Source of the DNA: Ciborinia camelliae
Taxonomy: Eukaryota > Ascomycota > Leotiomycetes > Helotiales > Sclerotiniaceae
Assembly: GCA_025890175.1 (NCBI GenBank)
Contig: JANPYM010000009.1
Coordinates: forward strand, 1,925,984-1,989,983
Length of the DNA stretch: 64,000 bases
Reading direction: 5' to 3'
Made by a program: the position numbers and the translations under genes. The notes under the pieces were generated by a model. The model searched no databases, was not told the DNA's origin, and saw nothing but the letters and a program-made list of their open reading frames with translations. Shown here one piece after another: positions 21,582 to 32,501 of this stretch. Positions within the stretch are counted from its first letter, which is position 1. Every line of letters begins with the position of its first letter.

Positions 21582-23738
21582 ATGCTGTCCCCTTATACCA
21601 GTCAGATTAACGTGGTAGTTATTCTAGGAACTTCAATTTTTGTTTACTGCATCTTGGGGGTTGTCTATCGTCTTTACTTCCACCCGTTATCCAAATTCCC
21701 GGGTCCTAAATTGGCTGCAGCCACCCTCTGGTCGGAATTTTATTATGAATGTATCCTATCAGGACAATACTTCATCAAGATTGCACAATGGCACGAACAA
21801 TATGGTATGTCAATCGTCACGTCATGCTTTGAAAGGCCACCTGAGTAAAGTCATGCTGATTCTTTGGTTAAGGCCCAATTATTCGGATTGGACCAAATGA
21901 GATTCATATTGATGATCCTGAGTACTACGATACTCTGTTCTCATATTCCGGTGTGAGGAACAAAGATACTTTCTATACAGCACAATTCAATACGCCAGAT
22001 ACGGGGTTTGGCGCTGAGGATCACCATGTTCATCGAATGAGAAGGGCAGCACTCAATCCATTCTTCTCCAAGGCTTCTATTAATCGCCTTTCTCCCATGT
22101 TAACTGCCATGGTAAGTTTGTTCATGGAGTTATTTCAATCGGAGCTTCCACTTCTTCCCGATGGCTGTTCTATCGGCCTCTTCCCTGCTATGAAAACCAA
22201 GTGCTCCGAATCGGTCTTAACATTCTTATCTCGTTACAGGTCGAGAAACTATCCTCTCGCCTAGAGGAATTCCGTAACACGAATCAACCACTTAATATTC
22301 GCCTTCCCTTTCAATGTTATACAGCTGATATTATAACACTTTACGCCACCAATCGTTGTTGGGATCATCTCGAGGTGCGTCTCTCTTCTCTTTATTTCGC
22401 AACATCTCTAAACAAATTTATGCAGGTACCAGATTTCAACCCTACTTGGGCAGAGACATTCGTCGCTATATCGATTCTAGGAAAATGGGCCAAATTTTTC
22501 CCCAGAATTTATACATTCATCGAGTGTATGCCCCGCTGGGTTCTGGGCAGATATGCTCCAGGCGTCATACTCACCCTCGATCATCAAGATGTACTTCCCC
22601 GCTTTCCTCTACCCCTATCATTCCTCGGTTCCTCACCTATATGCTAACTTGCCACCCCACCCAGAAAATCCGCACCCAAATCAAGGAAATCCTCTCGGGC
22701 ACCCTCCTCCCAGTAGACACTCCTATCAATGGTTTCCCACGTACCATCTTCCATAATTTCCTCAACTCTTCTTTGCCAGAGAGCGAGAAGAAATTTGAAA
22801 ATATGAGTCAAGAGGCTACTAATGTTATTGGGGCGGGCACGGATACGACGGCCAACACGCTGATGATTCTGATGTATTATCTTGGGTGTGATCAGGTGAG
22901 GGTTGAGAAATTGAGGGACGAGCTGAGAAGTGCGGGTTTATGTAGGGACGAAGATGGGAAGTTTGTAAGAGTTGAGTTGGGAATGGTGGAGAGGTTGGTT
23001 TATTTGGTGAGTGCTAACTTTTGTGAGATCATGGGATGGGAATATATGAGACTGATTTGTATATCTAGAATGCTTGTATACTTGAAGGATTACGGTGGGC
23101 TCTTCTAAAATAGTTCGGAGACAATTGGCTAACAGTAATGCAATAAAAGTCTTTCATATGGCGTATCAAGTCGATTAGCTCGCATCGCACCCAACGAGAA
23201 CCTCCGATATGGGAAATGGGAAATTCCCGCTCGCGTAAGTTTCTCTTGGCCCATTTCCTTTCCTATGCTAATGTCAACAGACACCCATTGGAATGAGCAC
23301 CATGCTCCAGCACCACAACGAAACAATATTCCCCTCTTCCCACCAATTCATTCCCGAACGCTGGATCCTATCTGATGGTACTATAAACCATGCTCTCGAA
23401 CGCTATCTTGTGACGTTTTCGAAAGGTACTAGGACGTGTATTGGTCAACTGTATGTTATGTTCTATTTTCTCAAATCCAAATGGATGTGCCTTCCCATTC
23501 ATTTCTTCCTCCTCCTTTCTAACCGTCATCTTCACACCATTTTCCCATACCGAATTGACAGACAACCCCGTCTAGCCTGGCCAAAGCAGAAATTCATCTC
23601 GCCCTCGCAGTCATCATTTCCCGTTTCAATATCCAACTCTACGATACTGAGTTTGATAGAGATGTCAAGGTCAAGAGAGATTATTTTTTGCCGCAGCCGG
23701 GGAGCGATAGTCGAGGTGTGAGGGTTTTGTTGAGTTGA
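21582..23738 (+). CDS. Cytochrome P450 monooxygenase
   Basis: Nine exons (21582-21804, 21873-22111, 22240-22374, 22426-22590, 22665-23006, 23069-23094, 23150-23234, 23281-23450, 23576-23738) join in phase to 515 residues, a normal length. Residues 9-35 form the membrane anchor, followed by the hinge [11 protein letters not shown]. The I-helix oxygen motif is AGTDTT, the K-helix ExxR is EGLR (in the 26-nt sixth exon), and the haem loop is [10 protein letters not shown] with the thiolate Cys. The proline-rich hinge and the [20 protein letters not shown] region resemble the fungal CYP58/trichodiene-oxygenase-like group, but substrate cannot be inferred and no terpene synthase is visible. Stops seen in the raw frames all fall in introns, so the gene looks intact. 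Neighbours include other tailoring-type enzymes. Confidence 0.9.
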
Positions 23739-24054
23739 GTTGGGTTTTCAAAGTGAGTTTCGATGCGTCGGGTGGAAAATGGGGTGGGAATTCTAACGGC
23801 GATGCAGAATGTAATAATTGGAAATTCAAATTGTTCTTGATGAGCCTTTTTCTTCTTTCATGACTGGAAAGTGTGTGGAATACAAGTCTGACATACATAG
23901 CTACTCGAAATGATGAAATTGAAATTGGATATTCATTCATTCATATCCTGATCCTGATCCTGCATCGTGTTCCATTACATTATTACCACGTTGATTAAAG
24001 TCGTGAAGTCGCCCCCCCCATCTCCCCCTAACACCAAAACCCTAGTTAACCAAC

Positions 24055-26486
24055 TCACTTCCCGCTCTTCCCCGACCCCTCCCCACCTCCCCCCACCGCC
24101 TTACTTTTCCCCTTCCCCTTCCCATTGTCCTGCGCCCGAACATCTTCCCCCGCCTCCTCAACCGCAACCTCAATATCGCTCTTCGCACCCCCTCCCTTCT
24201 TTCCCGCAACCGCCTCGGACCCCTCTCCCGAAAACCTCACGGGATCGAGATCGAGGGCTCCCACGAGAGAAAGCACCGGCGCTCCCATGGCCGGCGCGTT
24301 TCGTTCCGCGCCGCTCTCGCTTGGCTTGCGTCCCCATACTATGTACATGTTGCACCAGTTGTGCACGCGGCTGTCTTTGAATTCGTTGCGTACGCCGGCG
24401 GCGAGGACTTGGTATCTGGGTGCGGGGGGGGAGGTTAGTTTTGGGTTTGGTTTTGGTCTTGGGATTGGGATTTTGGGATTGGGATTTTGGTTCGCTGGAT
24501 TGGGATCCTTGGTTGCGAAGTTGATGATGAGGAGGTGTGGATGGATGGATGGATGGGTTGTGTTGTATTGAGTTGGATGGGTGATAAGGTAATGAATGAA
24601 TGGATAAGGAAGGGAAGGGAAAAGAGAGAATTTACTCACTCTTCAGGTGACCATCCTAATACCCGTGTGAAATGCGCCATGCCATATGCGACGGTTGCAT
24701 CCAACATGTTCTGTTGCAGGTAGAGGCCGATTTCTTTGTTGCGGCGGTCGCGGGCCCAAGGAGCCATGGGGAGCTAGATGGTTGTTAGTGGGATATCGGT
24801 TGGCAAGAGGTGAAGAGAAAGTGATGCGATGTGTGTGGGAGGAAAGAATAGCATGACTCCTGTCTGTCTTGTTCCCCCAGAATCGGGAGATGGGTCTCCT
24901 GAACTGTGAAGTATTTTTGATTATATTCCGATAGTTTTTCATCCATAGAAAAGATCTATGGGCGCAAAGAAATGGAAATTAAAACCTACTCTCCAATGTT
25001 TTTGCTCGACCGCCTCAAATCCCGCCTCGTTTAGCCAATCTTTGAATTTCATTGCAACGTTCAAATCTCGACCGAACAGTTTCGAAGCTTCGTCGAGGCC
25101 CGCTTGCCACTTTTGAAAACAGGGGGCTAGCTGTTGATCGATTAGATGGAATGGTGATGTGATATAGATGAAGGTAATACGTACATCGCCTGTCCCGTCG
25201 TCTGAGTATCCATGACTGAAGAGAGGTCAAAGTAAGCGTTATTCGAAATTGGAGAAAGGGGAGGGTGTAGAATGGAAGATTTGACGCAGATAACTGGGAG
25301 GAAGAAAGAGAGACAAACTATTCGAAATCTACAAGCTCGATATAACCCCCCTCGTTCAGATTGTCACGAGCTTGTTGGAGGAGGTGAGGCCTATAAATAT
25401 AAGTTAGTATAATGTAACCATTCATCATGCCGTAGAGTATTATGCAACAGACCAAGAAGCGATCGAACCACCCAAGGAGCGAATATGTATAAAGTCGAAT
25501 TTTTGACTATAACGCCATGTATCTTCCACATCATCAACCTATTTTTGATCAGTGGGGTTATCTCACAAGTCGACAATGGCAACTTACTTCGAATTCAAGA
25601 TTTGGCGGGATCCTGCGAGATGCTTAGCAAAAATCCAAACCCGAAGAAGGATTGATCATACCAGCCAGGTTGAATCGGAGATAAATCACAGCCAACAACA
25701 TGCGATGAAGGAAATTGACTATATTTGAAGTTAGATATGTATCATAAGACAATTTCATCGAGTGATAAGAACGTACTCGGCGAAATCAATTGCCCAAATC
25801 CCAGTGCCGGTACCAACATCAAGCACTCGTTGAGGATTCTCAACCGGCGCCAAATATAACTTGCCATCTAGAACGAGGTTAAAGACGTGATGGAGCTGTG
25901 TATGTCAATTAGATCAACTTCTCCGAGTAGGTATCAATAGATCGTATACATACGAGGTCCATACGATCTTGTTCGTCATCATCGTTTGGCTTATGTATTT
26001 AGTACTTTGGTGGCGAGAGATCCGAGGATATAGCTCACCATCAGATATTTCCCATCTCTATAAGCATGGTATCTCCGGCCATTCTAGAAAGTGTGAGTAT
26101 ATTTTATTACATCAGGATACAGAATTTGGGCCATACTTCTTCCCTAGAACGACGGGATTAACTTGGGAACTTTGGGTAGCAATCATAGGAGCACTCACCT
26201 GTATCGAGTAATTCCAGATGTCAACGACGTCTTGCTCGTATTGCTACTATGCGGACATTAGCCAATCTTCATCGACATAAATCGCTACCTACGCCGCAGG
26301 GCCACCGAATGCGGAATCGTTCTCAAGTGCGTCATTGTCCTTCACTGGTAAGCTTTGATCTTTGACTGGTGTTCACAGGATCATTACATCGACTTCGATT
26401 GGATTTGCAATAGCAACATCTTGCGGATCCTGAGGAGCTCCACCTGCTGCATTGAAAGCATCGATGGCTTCTTGCGATGTTGCCAT
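24055..26486 (-). CDS. LaeA-like SAM-dependent methyltransferase
   Basis: About 14 small exons give a product near 430 residues. The order of parts: [16 protein letters not shown], an acidic linker, [32 protein letters not shown], then AdoMet motif [34 protein letters not shown] (motif II acidic residue), [12 protein letters not shown] and a C-terminal half ending in a Gly/Lys-rich tail ([14 protein letters not shown]). This is the fungal methyltransferase class that includes the secondary-metabolism regulator LaeA, most members of which have unknown roles. From exon 4 on, every join keeps frame. The joint between exon 3 (…ITRYR) and exon 4 (NGRRYH…) does not: donor phase 2 meets acceptor phase 0. 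Either one base is wrong, an unusual splice is used, or the gene is damaged. The 5' exon assignments are less sure than the rest. Confidence 0.78.
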
Positions 26487-27552
26487 ATTTGTATTTGGGT
26501 AGAATCACATTTATAGGATCAGGAAAGGATGGAGGGGAACGTAAATATGTAGATGAGAAGGAAGAAAGCCTCAAAGGAAAGAAAAAATTGGCGAAAGCAA
26601 CGTTTCTATATCATCAGGGTAATATACCCTCGCTCAACGGGTCATCTCCCCAACGCAAAAGGTTGTAATACCACATCTTTTGTGTCTTGCATACCTACCT
26701 GTACATATTGCAGCTTGTTCCGATACCCAAAGAATTCTCCAACATTTTGTGTTTGACGACAGTGATGATTCCTGGCTTTCTATGACTCGTCCCAAAGTGC
26801 CGGGCCCGTTTTGCTTGGACGGATGAACAAGATTCCGCTATGGTGCTACAGAATATGCAAGTTGCCGAAGGCAGGCGAAAGGTAACTACCACACTATATG
26901 GTCGGCGATCAAATATTGGCGTTATGGTGTTGCCATAATACACCTGTCATTTCAAAGGAAGGTTGAAGGTAAAATATTTGATTATGAAACAAGAGAATTG
27001 AAAGCTTCAACGCTCCCCCGCTCCCCCAACAATCGCTCAACACATCCGCTGCAGAAAAGTGATATTATCTACAGCGGGTAAACAAGTAGTGTTACAGCAC
27101 TCAGCTGGATAAAATGATTAGGCTGCTTATGCAAAGTCCCCGAAGAACTTTCTGTGCATTGACTCAAGTTGAATGGCTGGCAAAATTACCTAAATATTCG
27201 TCAATAACGACTAGAGACATCCGCGGTCTTGGGGGCGGTCTTGGGGGCGGTCTTGGGGGCGGCCTGTTGTGACCACAAAGGTGATGGTCAATATGTCAAC
27301 TTGACAGTTCTCACCGTTGAATAAAAAAAAGTCCGAAGTTGGAGAAATGATGAGCCAATAAGAATCTTGAATTCGATGTCAATATTATTTTACTGACCGG
27401 GTATCATACATAAAACTTCCATTGCCGTCTCTTCCGAAAAACCCCAATAACTCCTTTGAAAACTCATTCGTGCTCTCATATTTCCAGGCGAGCATATATA
27501 AGATAAACCCTCCCCCAACGAGCGTAAAAGCTACCTCAACGTACTTTGATTG
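26487..27552. other. Intergenic, LaeA-like gene to DSC3
   Basis: Upstream of the minus-strand methyltransferase and downstream of DSC3. No gene seen. Contains a CCTACCT block near 26693 and the 12-bp repeat at 27225-27260. Confidence 0.5.
27225..27260. repeat. Three perfect copies of a 12-bp GC-rich unit
   Basis: GGTCTTGGGGGC three times in a row. On the minus strand it would encode Ala-Pro-Lys-Thr repeats, but no start codon or complete frame supports a gene. Confidence 0.9.
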
Positions 27553-28413
27553 TCATGAAAGAACTCTTAGAAATCCAAATGTGACACTTAAGAGAAAGCC
27601 TGTGAAAACAGCAACTTGTCTCCTCGATGATAATATCCCAGGTTCTCTCAATACCCATACCACACACCCAAGTGGCCATAAAAACCCCATAAAGTTGCCC
27701 CATAATAAATCATCAAACGCACCACCCATACCATCATCTCCAAAGTCAAAACCAGCCTCAGCTCCACCTGCGCCACTCCCTGCATTATTATCTATCCAAG
27801 AATCTTCCATTCGCAACAAGGTATCAGGAGATGGCATAGTATCCGGTGTATGTATATTCGCTTGAATTGATTGAAACTGGAGTCGGAGTTGATTCACTTC
27901 AGCTGGAGAAAAGCCGGCAGAGAGAAACCGGTTGAAGCCACGCGGTGCAACTGTTGTGCTTGAAGCCGGTGCACCGAGACTCGCAGCTGGTAATTTTTCC
28001 TTCTTTGACTTGTTCAGTGCGGTAGTGGCTGCTAACGTTTCTGCATCAATCTCGGATGGACTGAGAAAATCATCACCAATTGAGCAGTTGATGTATACCC
28101 TAGCCGGGGGTGGTTCGACATCTTTCCCCTTTCCCTTGGCATCTATCGCTCGTGGTGGGGGTGTCGGAACTTTTAGTATCGCCGTTAGGAAATCATCATC
28201 TCGTATGAACTTTCCACCGTATATAAATCGGAATCGACGTTGTGATGCAGGGGGTTCAAGCTTGGAACGAATTAGATGTTTCAATCCTACGCCGGTAAGA
28301 TTGTTTTGAGTAGGGATGTCCAAAAGTAGATCTGGAACTGAATCTGCAAATCGAATGGTGATATGTAGTGGTCTCGATGGTGGTGAAGCTGCAGAGCTTG
28401 TTCTTGAAGCCAT
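27553..28413 (-). CDS. DSC3: DSC E3 ubiquitin ligase complex subunit 3
   Basis: Intronless, 286 residues. The N-terminal part (LHITIRFADSVPDLLLDIP… to about residue 110) is a ubiquitin-like fold of the DUF2407 type, with the typical RRFRFIYGGKFIRDDD segment. A conserved GFNRFLSAGFSPAEVNQLR block near residues 158-177 belongs to the C-terminal half of this family. Two hydrophobic segments near the end (WGNFMGFLWPLGCVVWVL and VAVFTGFLLSVTFGFLRVL) are the membrane spans. The Dsc complex is a Golgi/endosome membrane ligase needed in fungi for SREBP cleavage and membrane protein quality control. The linker is rich in Asp, Gly and Ala. It lies among metabolic genes with no obvious functional tie to them. 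Confidence 0.9.
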   Translation of the reverse strand: MASRTSSAASPPSRPLHITIRFADSVPDLLLDIPTQNNLTGVGLKHLIRSKLEPPASQRRFRFIYGGKFIRDDDFLTAILKVPTPPPRAIDAKGKGKDVEPPPARVYINCSIGDDFLSPSEIDAETLAATTALNKSKKEKLPAASLGAPASSTTVAPRGFNRFLSAGFSPAEVNQLRLQFQSIQANIHTPDTMPSPDTLLRMEDSWIDNNAGSGAGGAEAGFDFGDDGMGGAFDDLLWGNFMGFLWPLGCVVWVLREPGILSSRRQVAVFTGFLLSVTFGFLRVLS

Positions 28414-29082
28414 TGTTCATTTGCAAGTTTGAACAATACTTACGGGCAAGTTAAAGATCAAGGCCAAGGTCAAGCCCAAGCTCAATAGTAGATTAGTCAA
28501 TCTGCAAATAATGAAGTTATTTGCTAGAGTCTTGTTGTCATCAATCTAGCAGCATTGTATTGAAGTGAAGTGAGGTGAAGTGAAGTGAAGTGAAGTCAAG
28601 ATAGATGATAAACCTTCTTGGCGGTGGTTTTGTTTTGTATTGTTTTATAGGTAATCAACTCCAGCTAGCTACCTAGGTAGGTGTAGGTCGGGTATAGGTA
28701 AGCTCTCTTTCATCCCCCATATTTTGAGATGGCGGCCGCTAGTTACTAACCCCCCACTAGTGGCAGGTGAGTCGTGACTGTTGGCAACTTGGCACCTCTA
28801 CCTTTATGGTTTACCCCTGTAATATCCGGATTACGACATTTCGATATTGCGACACCGGCACTAGTAGGTAGAGTAAAGCAAAGTATGAGAAGCTGTAAAT
28901 AATAGCTATCATACCCATATATTATAATCATCTTTCTCTTCTCTTCCTTTTCAACATTGAGATAGATATCAATACCTATATCGATGATATCTCGAAAATC
29001 CTCACTTCTTTTGGCACAATCATTAACAGGACATTTTATCAAGACCACTACTATCGCATCTCCCCGCTTCTTTCATCCCACC
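28414..29082. other. Divergent region, DSC3 and aminotransferase
   Basis: Shared 5' region of two divergent genes. It holds an AAGGCCAAGGTCAAG-type run at 28458-28480, a GTGAA pentanucleotide array at 28560-28599 and an ACCTAGGTAGGTGTAGG block at 28672-28690. No gene seen. Confidence 0.55.
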
Positions 29083-30579
29083 ATGAGTAACAAATCCAAA
29101 CTTCAACCTGCTGCTCGGGTTGCTGCAAGAAGGCAAGATGTTTGGTATGTATAGCTTGCTCTGGTGCTCATGAAAGTTATATGGCCAACTTTGATTGAAA
29201 ATCTGCAAGTGCAAGGCGTAGGGAGGGGGTTTAAAATCGCATCTCTGACATGAAATATTCGCAGGTCAATTGTCAATGAAGCTGCTGCCGCCTCTCCCAA
29301 ACAACCCATTGTAAATATGGGCCAAGGTTTCTTCGGATACAACCCTCCTAAGTTTATCCTCGATGCCGCTAAGGCGGCTCTTGATAAGGTCGAATGCAAC
29401 CAATATTCACCAACGAAGGGCCGCCCACGTCTCAGGCAGGCCATCGCAGACTCATATTCGCCATTATGGGGAAGAAAACTGAACCCCGAGACGGAGATTA
29501 CTATCACAACGGGTGCCAACGAAGGTTAGGGGAAACACGACGCAATGGGATATACGCTTACCAGTTGCAGGCATGCTTAGTGCCTTCATGGGTTTCATCG
29601 AAGAGGGAGATGAGGTTATAATATTTGAGCCATTTTTTGACCAGTAAGCCGGCATGCCGAAGTTGAGTTAAAAATGCGATACTGACTCTATGACAGATAT
29701 ATCAGCAACATAGAAATGCCAGGTGGAAAGATTCGTTACGTACCTCTGCACCCGCCTGCAAAGGGAGCAACGCAAAATACGTCTGCGGGCGAATGGACAA
29801 TAGACTTTTCTGAGCTCGAGGCAGCCATAACACCTAAAACGAAGATGATCGTCCTGAACACGCCTCACAACCCGGTCGGAAAGGTCTTTTCAAAAGAGGA
29901 ATTGCTTAAGATTGGAGAGCTTTGCGTTAAAAACGACATTATCATTCTTTCCGATGAAGTATATGACCGACTCTACTATACGCCATTTACAAGAATCGCA
30001 ACGTTGTCTCCAGAAATCGAGAGGCTTACACTTACAGTTGGGTCTGCGGGAAAGAACTTTTATGCTACTGGGTGGCGTGTTGGATGGTTGATCGGGCCAC
30101 CACACCTGATTCAATATGTTGCAGCCGCACATACAAGAATCTGCTATTCTTCTGTATCTCCCCTACAAGAAGCTGCGGCTGTTGGATTTGAAGAAGCTGA
30201 TGCCAATAACTTTTGGGAGTCGGCTGTATCTGAGATGAAGGGTAAAATGGACCTATTCAACGAAATTTGGAAAGAACTGGATCTCCCTTTCTCCGATCCC
30301 GAAGGAGGTTACTTCGTTCTGGTGAACATGAAGAAGGTTAAGATTCCATCGGACTATCCATTTCCAGATCATGTCAAGGATCGTCCAAGAGACTTTAAGT
30401 TGAGTTGGTTCCTGATACAGGAGGTTGGCGTGGCTGCTATTCCTCCAACCGAGTTTTACACAGATGAGAATGCTCATATTGGTGAGGACTGGTTACGATT
30501 TGCGGTATGCAAAGAGGATGAGGTACTTGAATCTGCAAAAGAGAGGTTGAGGGGCCTGAAAAAGTATATCGAGGCATAG
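29083..30579 (+). CDS. PLP aminotransferase, kynurenine transaminase (Bna3) type
   Basis: Four exons (29083-29144, 29265-29524, 29571-29643, 29697-30579) give 425 residues. Class I/II fold: IVNMGQGFFGYNPP at the start of the domain, YSPTKGRPRLRQAIA, ITITTGANEGML for cofactor phosphate, VLNTPHNPVGKVF (Asn contacting PLP), ILSDEVYDRLYY, and SAGKNFYATGWRVGW with the Schiff-base Lys. The order and the GQGF/TPHNP forms match kynurenine-oxoglutarate transaminase and glutamine transaminase K relatives, so a role in tryptophan/kynurenine or aromatic amino-acid metabolism is likely but unproven. No strong presequence is visible, though the first 20 residues are basic (KLQPAARVAARRQDVW) and could direct some protein to mitochondria. 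Confidence 0.92.
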
Positions 30580-31068
30580 ATTTCAGACGATAGAGGCGAA
30601 TTCAACATACAGAGCCCAAGTCCAGTACTAGGCAATTCTTGCTGGTAAATAATTACCAATTGCAAAATCTTGATTCGTAGGCTTGTCTTATAATTGATGC
30701 CATGAATACCGAATTTTGGTCTTGTTTTGTGATATAGCATCAATGGGAGTCTTAGAGCCCATATAAACAATACCTACTAGGAGATATACAAGCGTCAAAC
30801 TTGATAATTGAACTAAGCCATGCGTGGCAATGAGTGGTATGGATAACAATGCCAGCAAGGAACAAAGTCATGTCTTGGAGAAACCAAAGACCACTCTGCC
30901 CCTCGGGCCTCGAGGTAAGTTGGCTCCAACACTAAGAAATAGTGACATCATGACAGGACTATTGACTTTACGCATAGATACTTGTATATAAGAATGAACG
31001 GGCAGACTTTTGTGCGTCAATTACAATAATCAATACAATAAATCAAACAAGTATAAGTTCATATCGAC
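30580..31068. other. Intergenic, aminotransferase to SDR
   Basis: 0.5 kb. Presumed 3' region of the transaminase and promoter of the SDR, both on the plus strand. No gene seen. Confidence 0.5.
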
Positions 31069-32180
31069 ATGGATTCAACCATCTCCGATTCCAAAATTAT
31101 GCAAACAGTCAAGAACACCATCGCCGAGAATTTCGGTAGCATGTATGTACCTATACATTATTGTCTCTACTATTCAATATACTGATTCTTTATAGGCACT
31201 CCCTTGCAAAACCAGAACACCAATTTGCTCTCGAGGATTGCCCTGACCAAAGCGGGAAAGTAGCAGTCATCACCGGTGGCAGTGAGGGTATCGGTTATGG
31301 TTGTGCACACACCCTTCTCAAGAATAATCTCGCCAAGCTGTTCATCATCGCGGTGTCTCAAGAAGTCTACGATGGTGCCGTAGAAGATATTTCCAGGACC
31401 ATCTCACCCTCGGCAGCTGAAAAATGCACATTCCTTAAGTGTGACATGTCCGATTGGCCAGCCGTGTGCAAGGCAGCCAACACGATATCCGAAAGCACGG
31501 ATAGGATTGATATTTTGTGCAACCTCGCTGCACGAGGTATCATGACATATCAACTTACCGACTATGAAATAGATAGACACATGGCGGTCAATCACTTCGG
31601 CCACGTTATTCTCACCAGTCACTTGATGCCAATCCTCAAGAAGACGGCAGATGCTGGACATACCGTCAGAATCGCCAACATGGCATCAAATGCTCATCAA
31701 GCCACCCCCAGCGATTGCAAATTCGCAAATTTGGATGAATTGAATACAGATTTGGGACCTAATGGTCAATATGGACGGTCCAAGTTAGCCGTTATGCTTT
31801 ATTCTCGTTACTTGGCCCGTCATCTCACTTCCAAGTATCCCAAGATCTTGGTAAATTCTATGCATCCCGGATTTGTCGATACAAAGATGTCGCAAGTTGA
31901 TATTCATGAGCCATATCCAACGCTTGGGTATGGCATGTCTGTCCTGATGAAGCCCTTCAAGAAGGATCAGTGGGATGGCTGTATCAGCACCTTATTCGCC
32001 AGTACTGCAGTGGAAGAAAGTGGACTGTATATCTGCCCTCCAGCAATTCCGGAGCCGGGAAGCTCTCTATCACAAGATGAAGAATTGGGCGAGCAGCTGA
32101 TGAAGTTGACTAAGGAAATTATTGCTGGGAAAATGCCCAAGAAGAGTGTCGATCAGGGATGTCCTCTTGAGCTTTATTAA
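31069..32180 (+). CDS. Short-chain dehydrogenase/reductase
   Basis: Two exons (31069-31142 and 31196-32180) across a 53-nt intron give 352 residues, long for a classical SDR and close to the retinol-dehydrogenase/protochlorophyllide-reductase-like group. The cofactor site is KVAVITGGSEGIGYG (TGxxxGIG). NLAARG replaces the usual NNAG, which weakens but does not exclude activity. Catalytic Ser lies in IANMASNAHQ, and the YxxxK pair is YGRSK. The SMHPGFVDTKM segment is the usual post-catalytic loop. The N-terminal MDSTISDSKIMQTVKNTIAE is an extension of the core. Substrate unknown. Confidence 0.9.
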
Positions 32181-32233
32181 ATGGAGATGCGAATTGGAAA
32201 TACTTTCTTAGCTGTATGGATATGTCATGGGGT

Positions 32234-32468
32234 CCAATAATCCGGACTACAGTCTGAATAAAATCTTTAAATTGTCAGAATTTTATAACTCCTTAATATA
32301 ATAAGACTGTACTGGTAGCATCAATTAAATCAACAGTTCAAATATTTCAAATATTTCAAACAACTTTTAGTGTACCAAATAAATTCAATATATCGGCAGA
32401 ATTCAATGTATAAATTCAATGTATAGAATCAAAACGTCTCATCCTCGGCCTGCAGTCCGGACTACTGG
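32234..32468. mobile_element. MITE-like element, 235 bp, with 19-bp inverted repeats
   Basis: The left end CCAATAATCCGGACTACAG (32234-32252) is the near inverse of the right end CTGCAGTCCGGACTACTGG (32450-32468). Both contain the core AGTCCGGACT or one base off it. The inside is AT-rich with small repeats (CAAATATTT, AAATTCAATGTAT) and no ORF. It lies between the 3' ends of two convergent genes, a common site for such elements. No clear target-site duplication is visible. A third copy of the terminus is at 49031-49047. Confidence 0.65.
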
Positions 32469-32501
32469 AAACTCTCGGATATATTAATCAATAATGGTAT
32501 T

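Noticed and set aside
21582..23738. P450 as a pseudogene because of stops in the long frames near 23100-23165 and 23570
   Set aside because: Each stop falls in a predicted intron; with nine exons all motifs are in one frame.
27200..27310. Minus-strand frame encoding Ala-Pro-Lys-Thr repeats, with a plausible intron before it
   Set aside because: No start codon in any reachable upstream exon; the repeat is explained by the 12-bp DNA unit.
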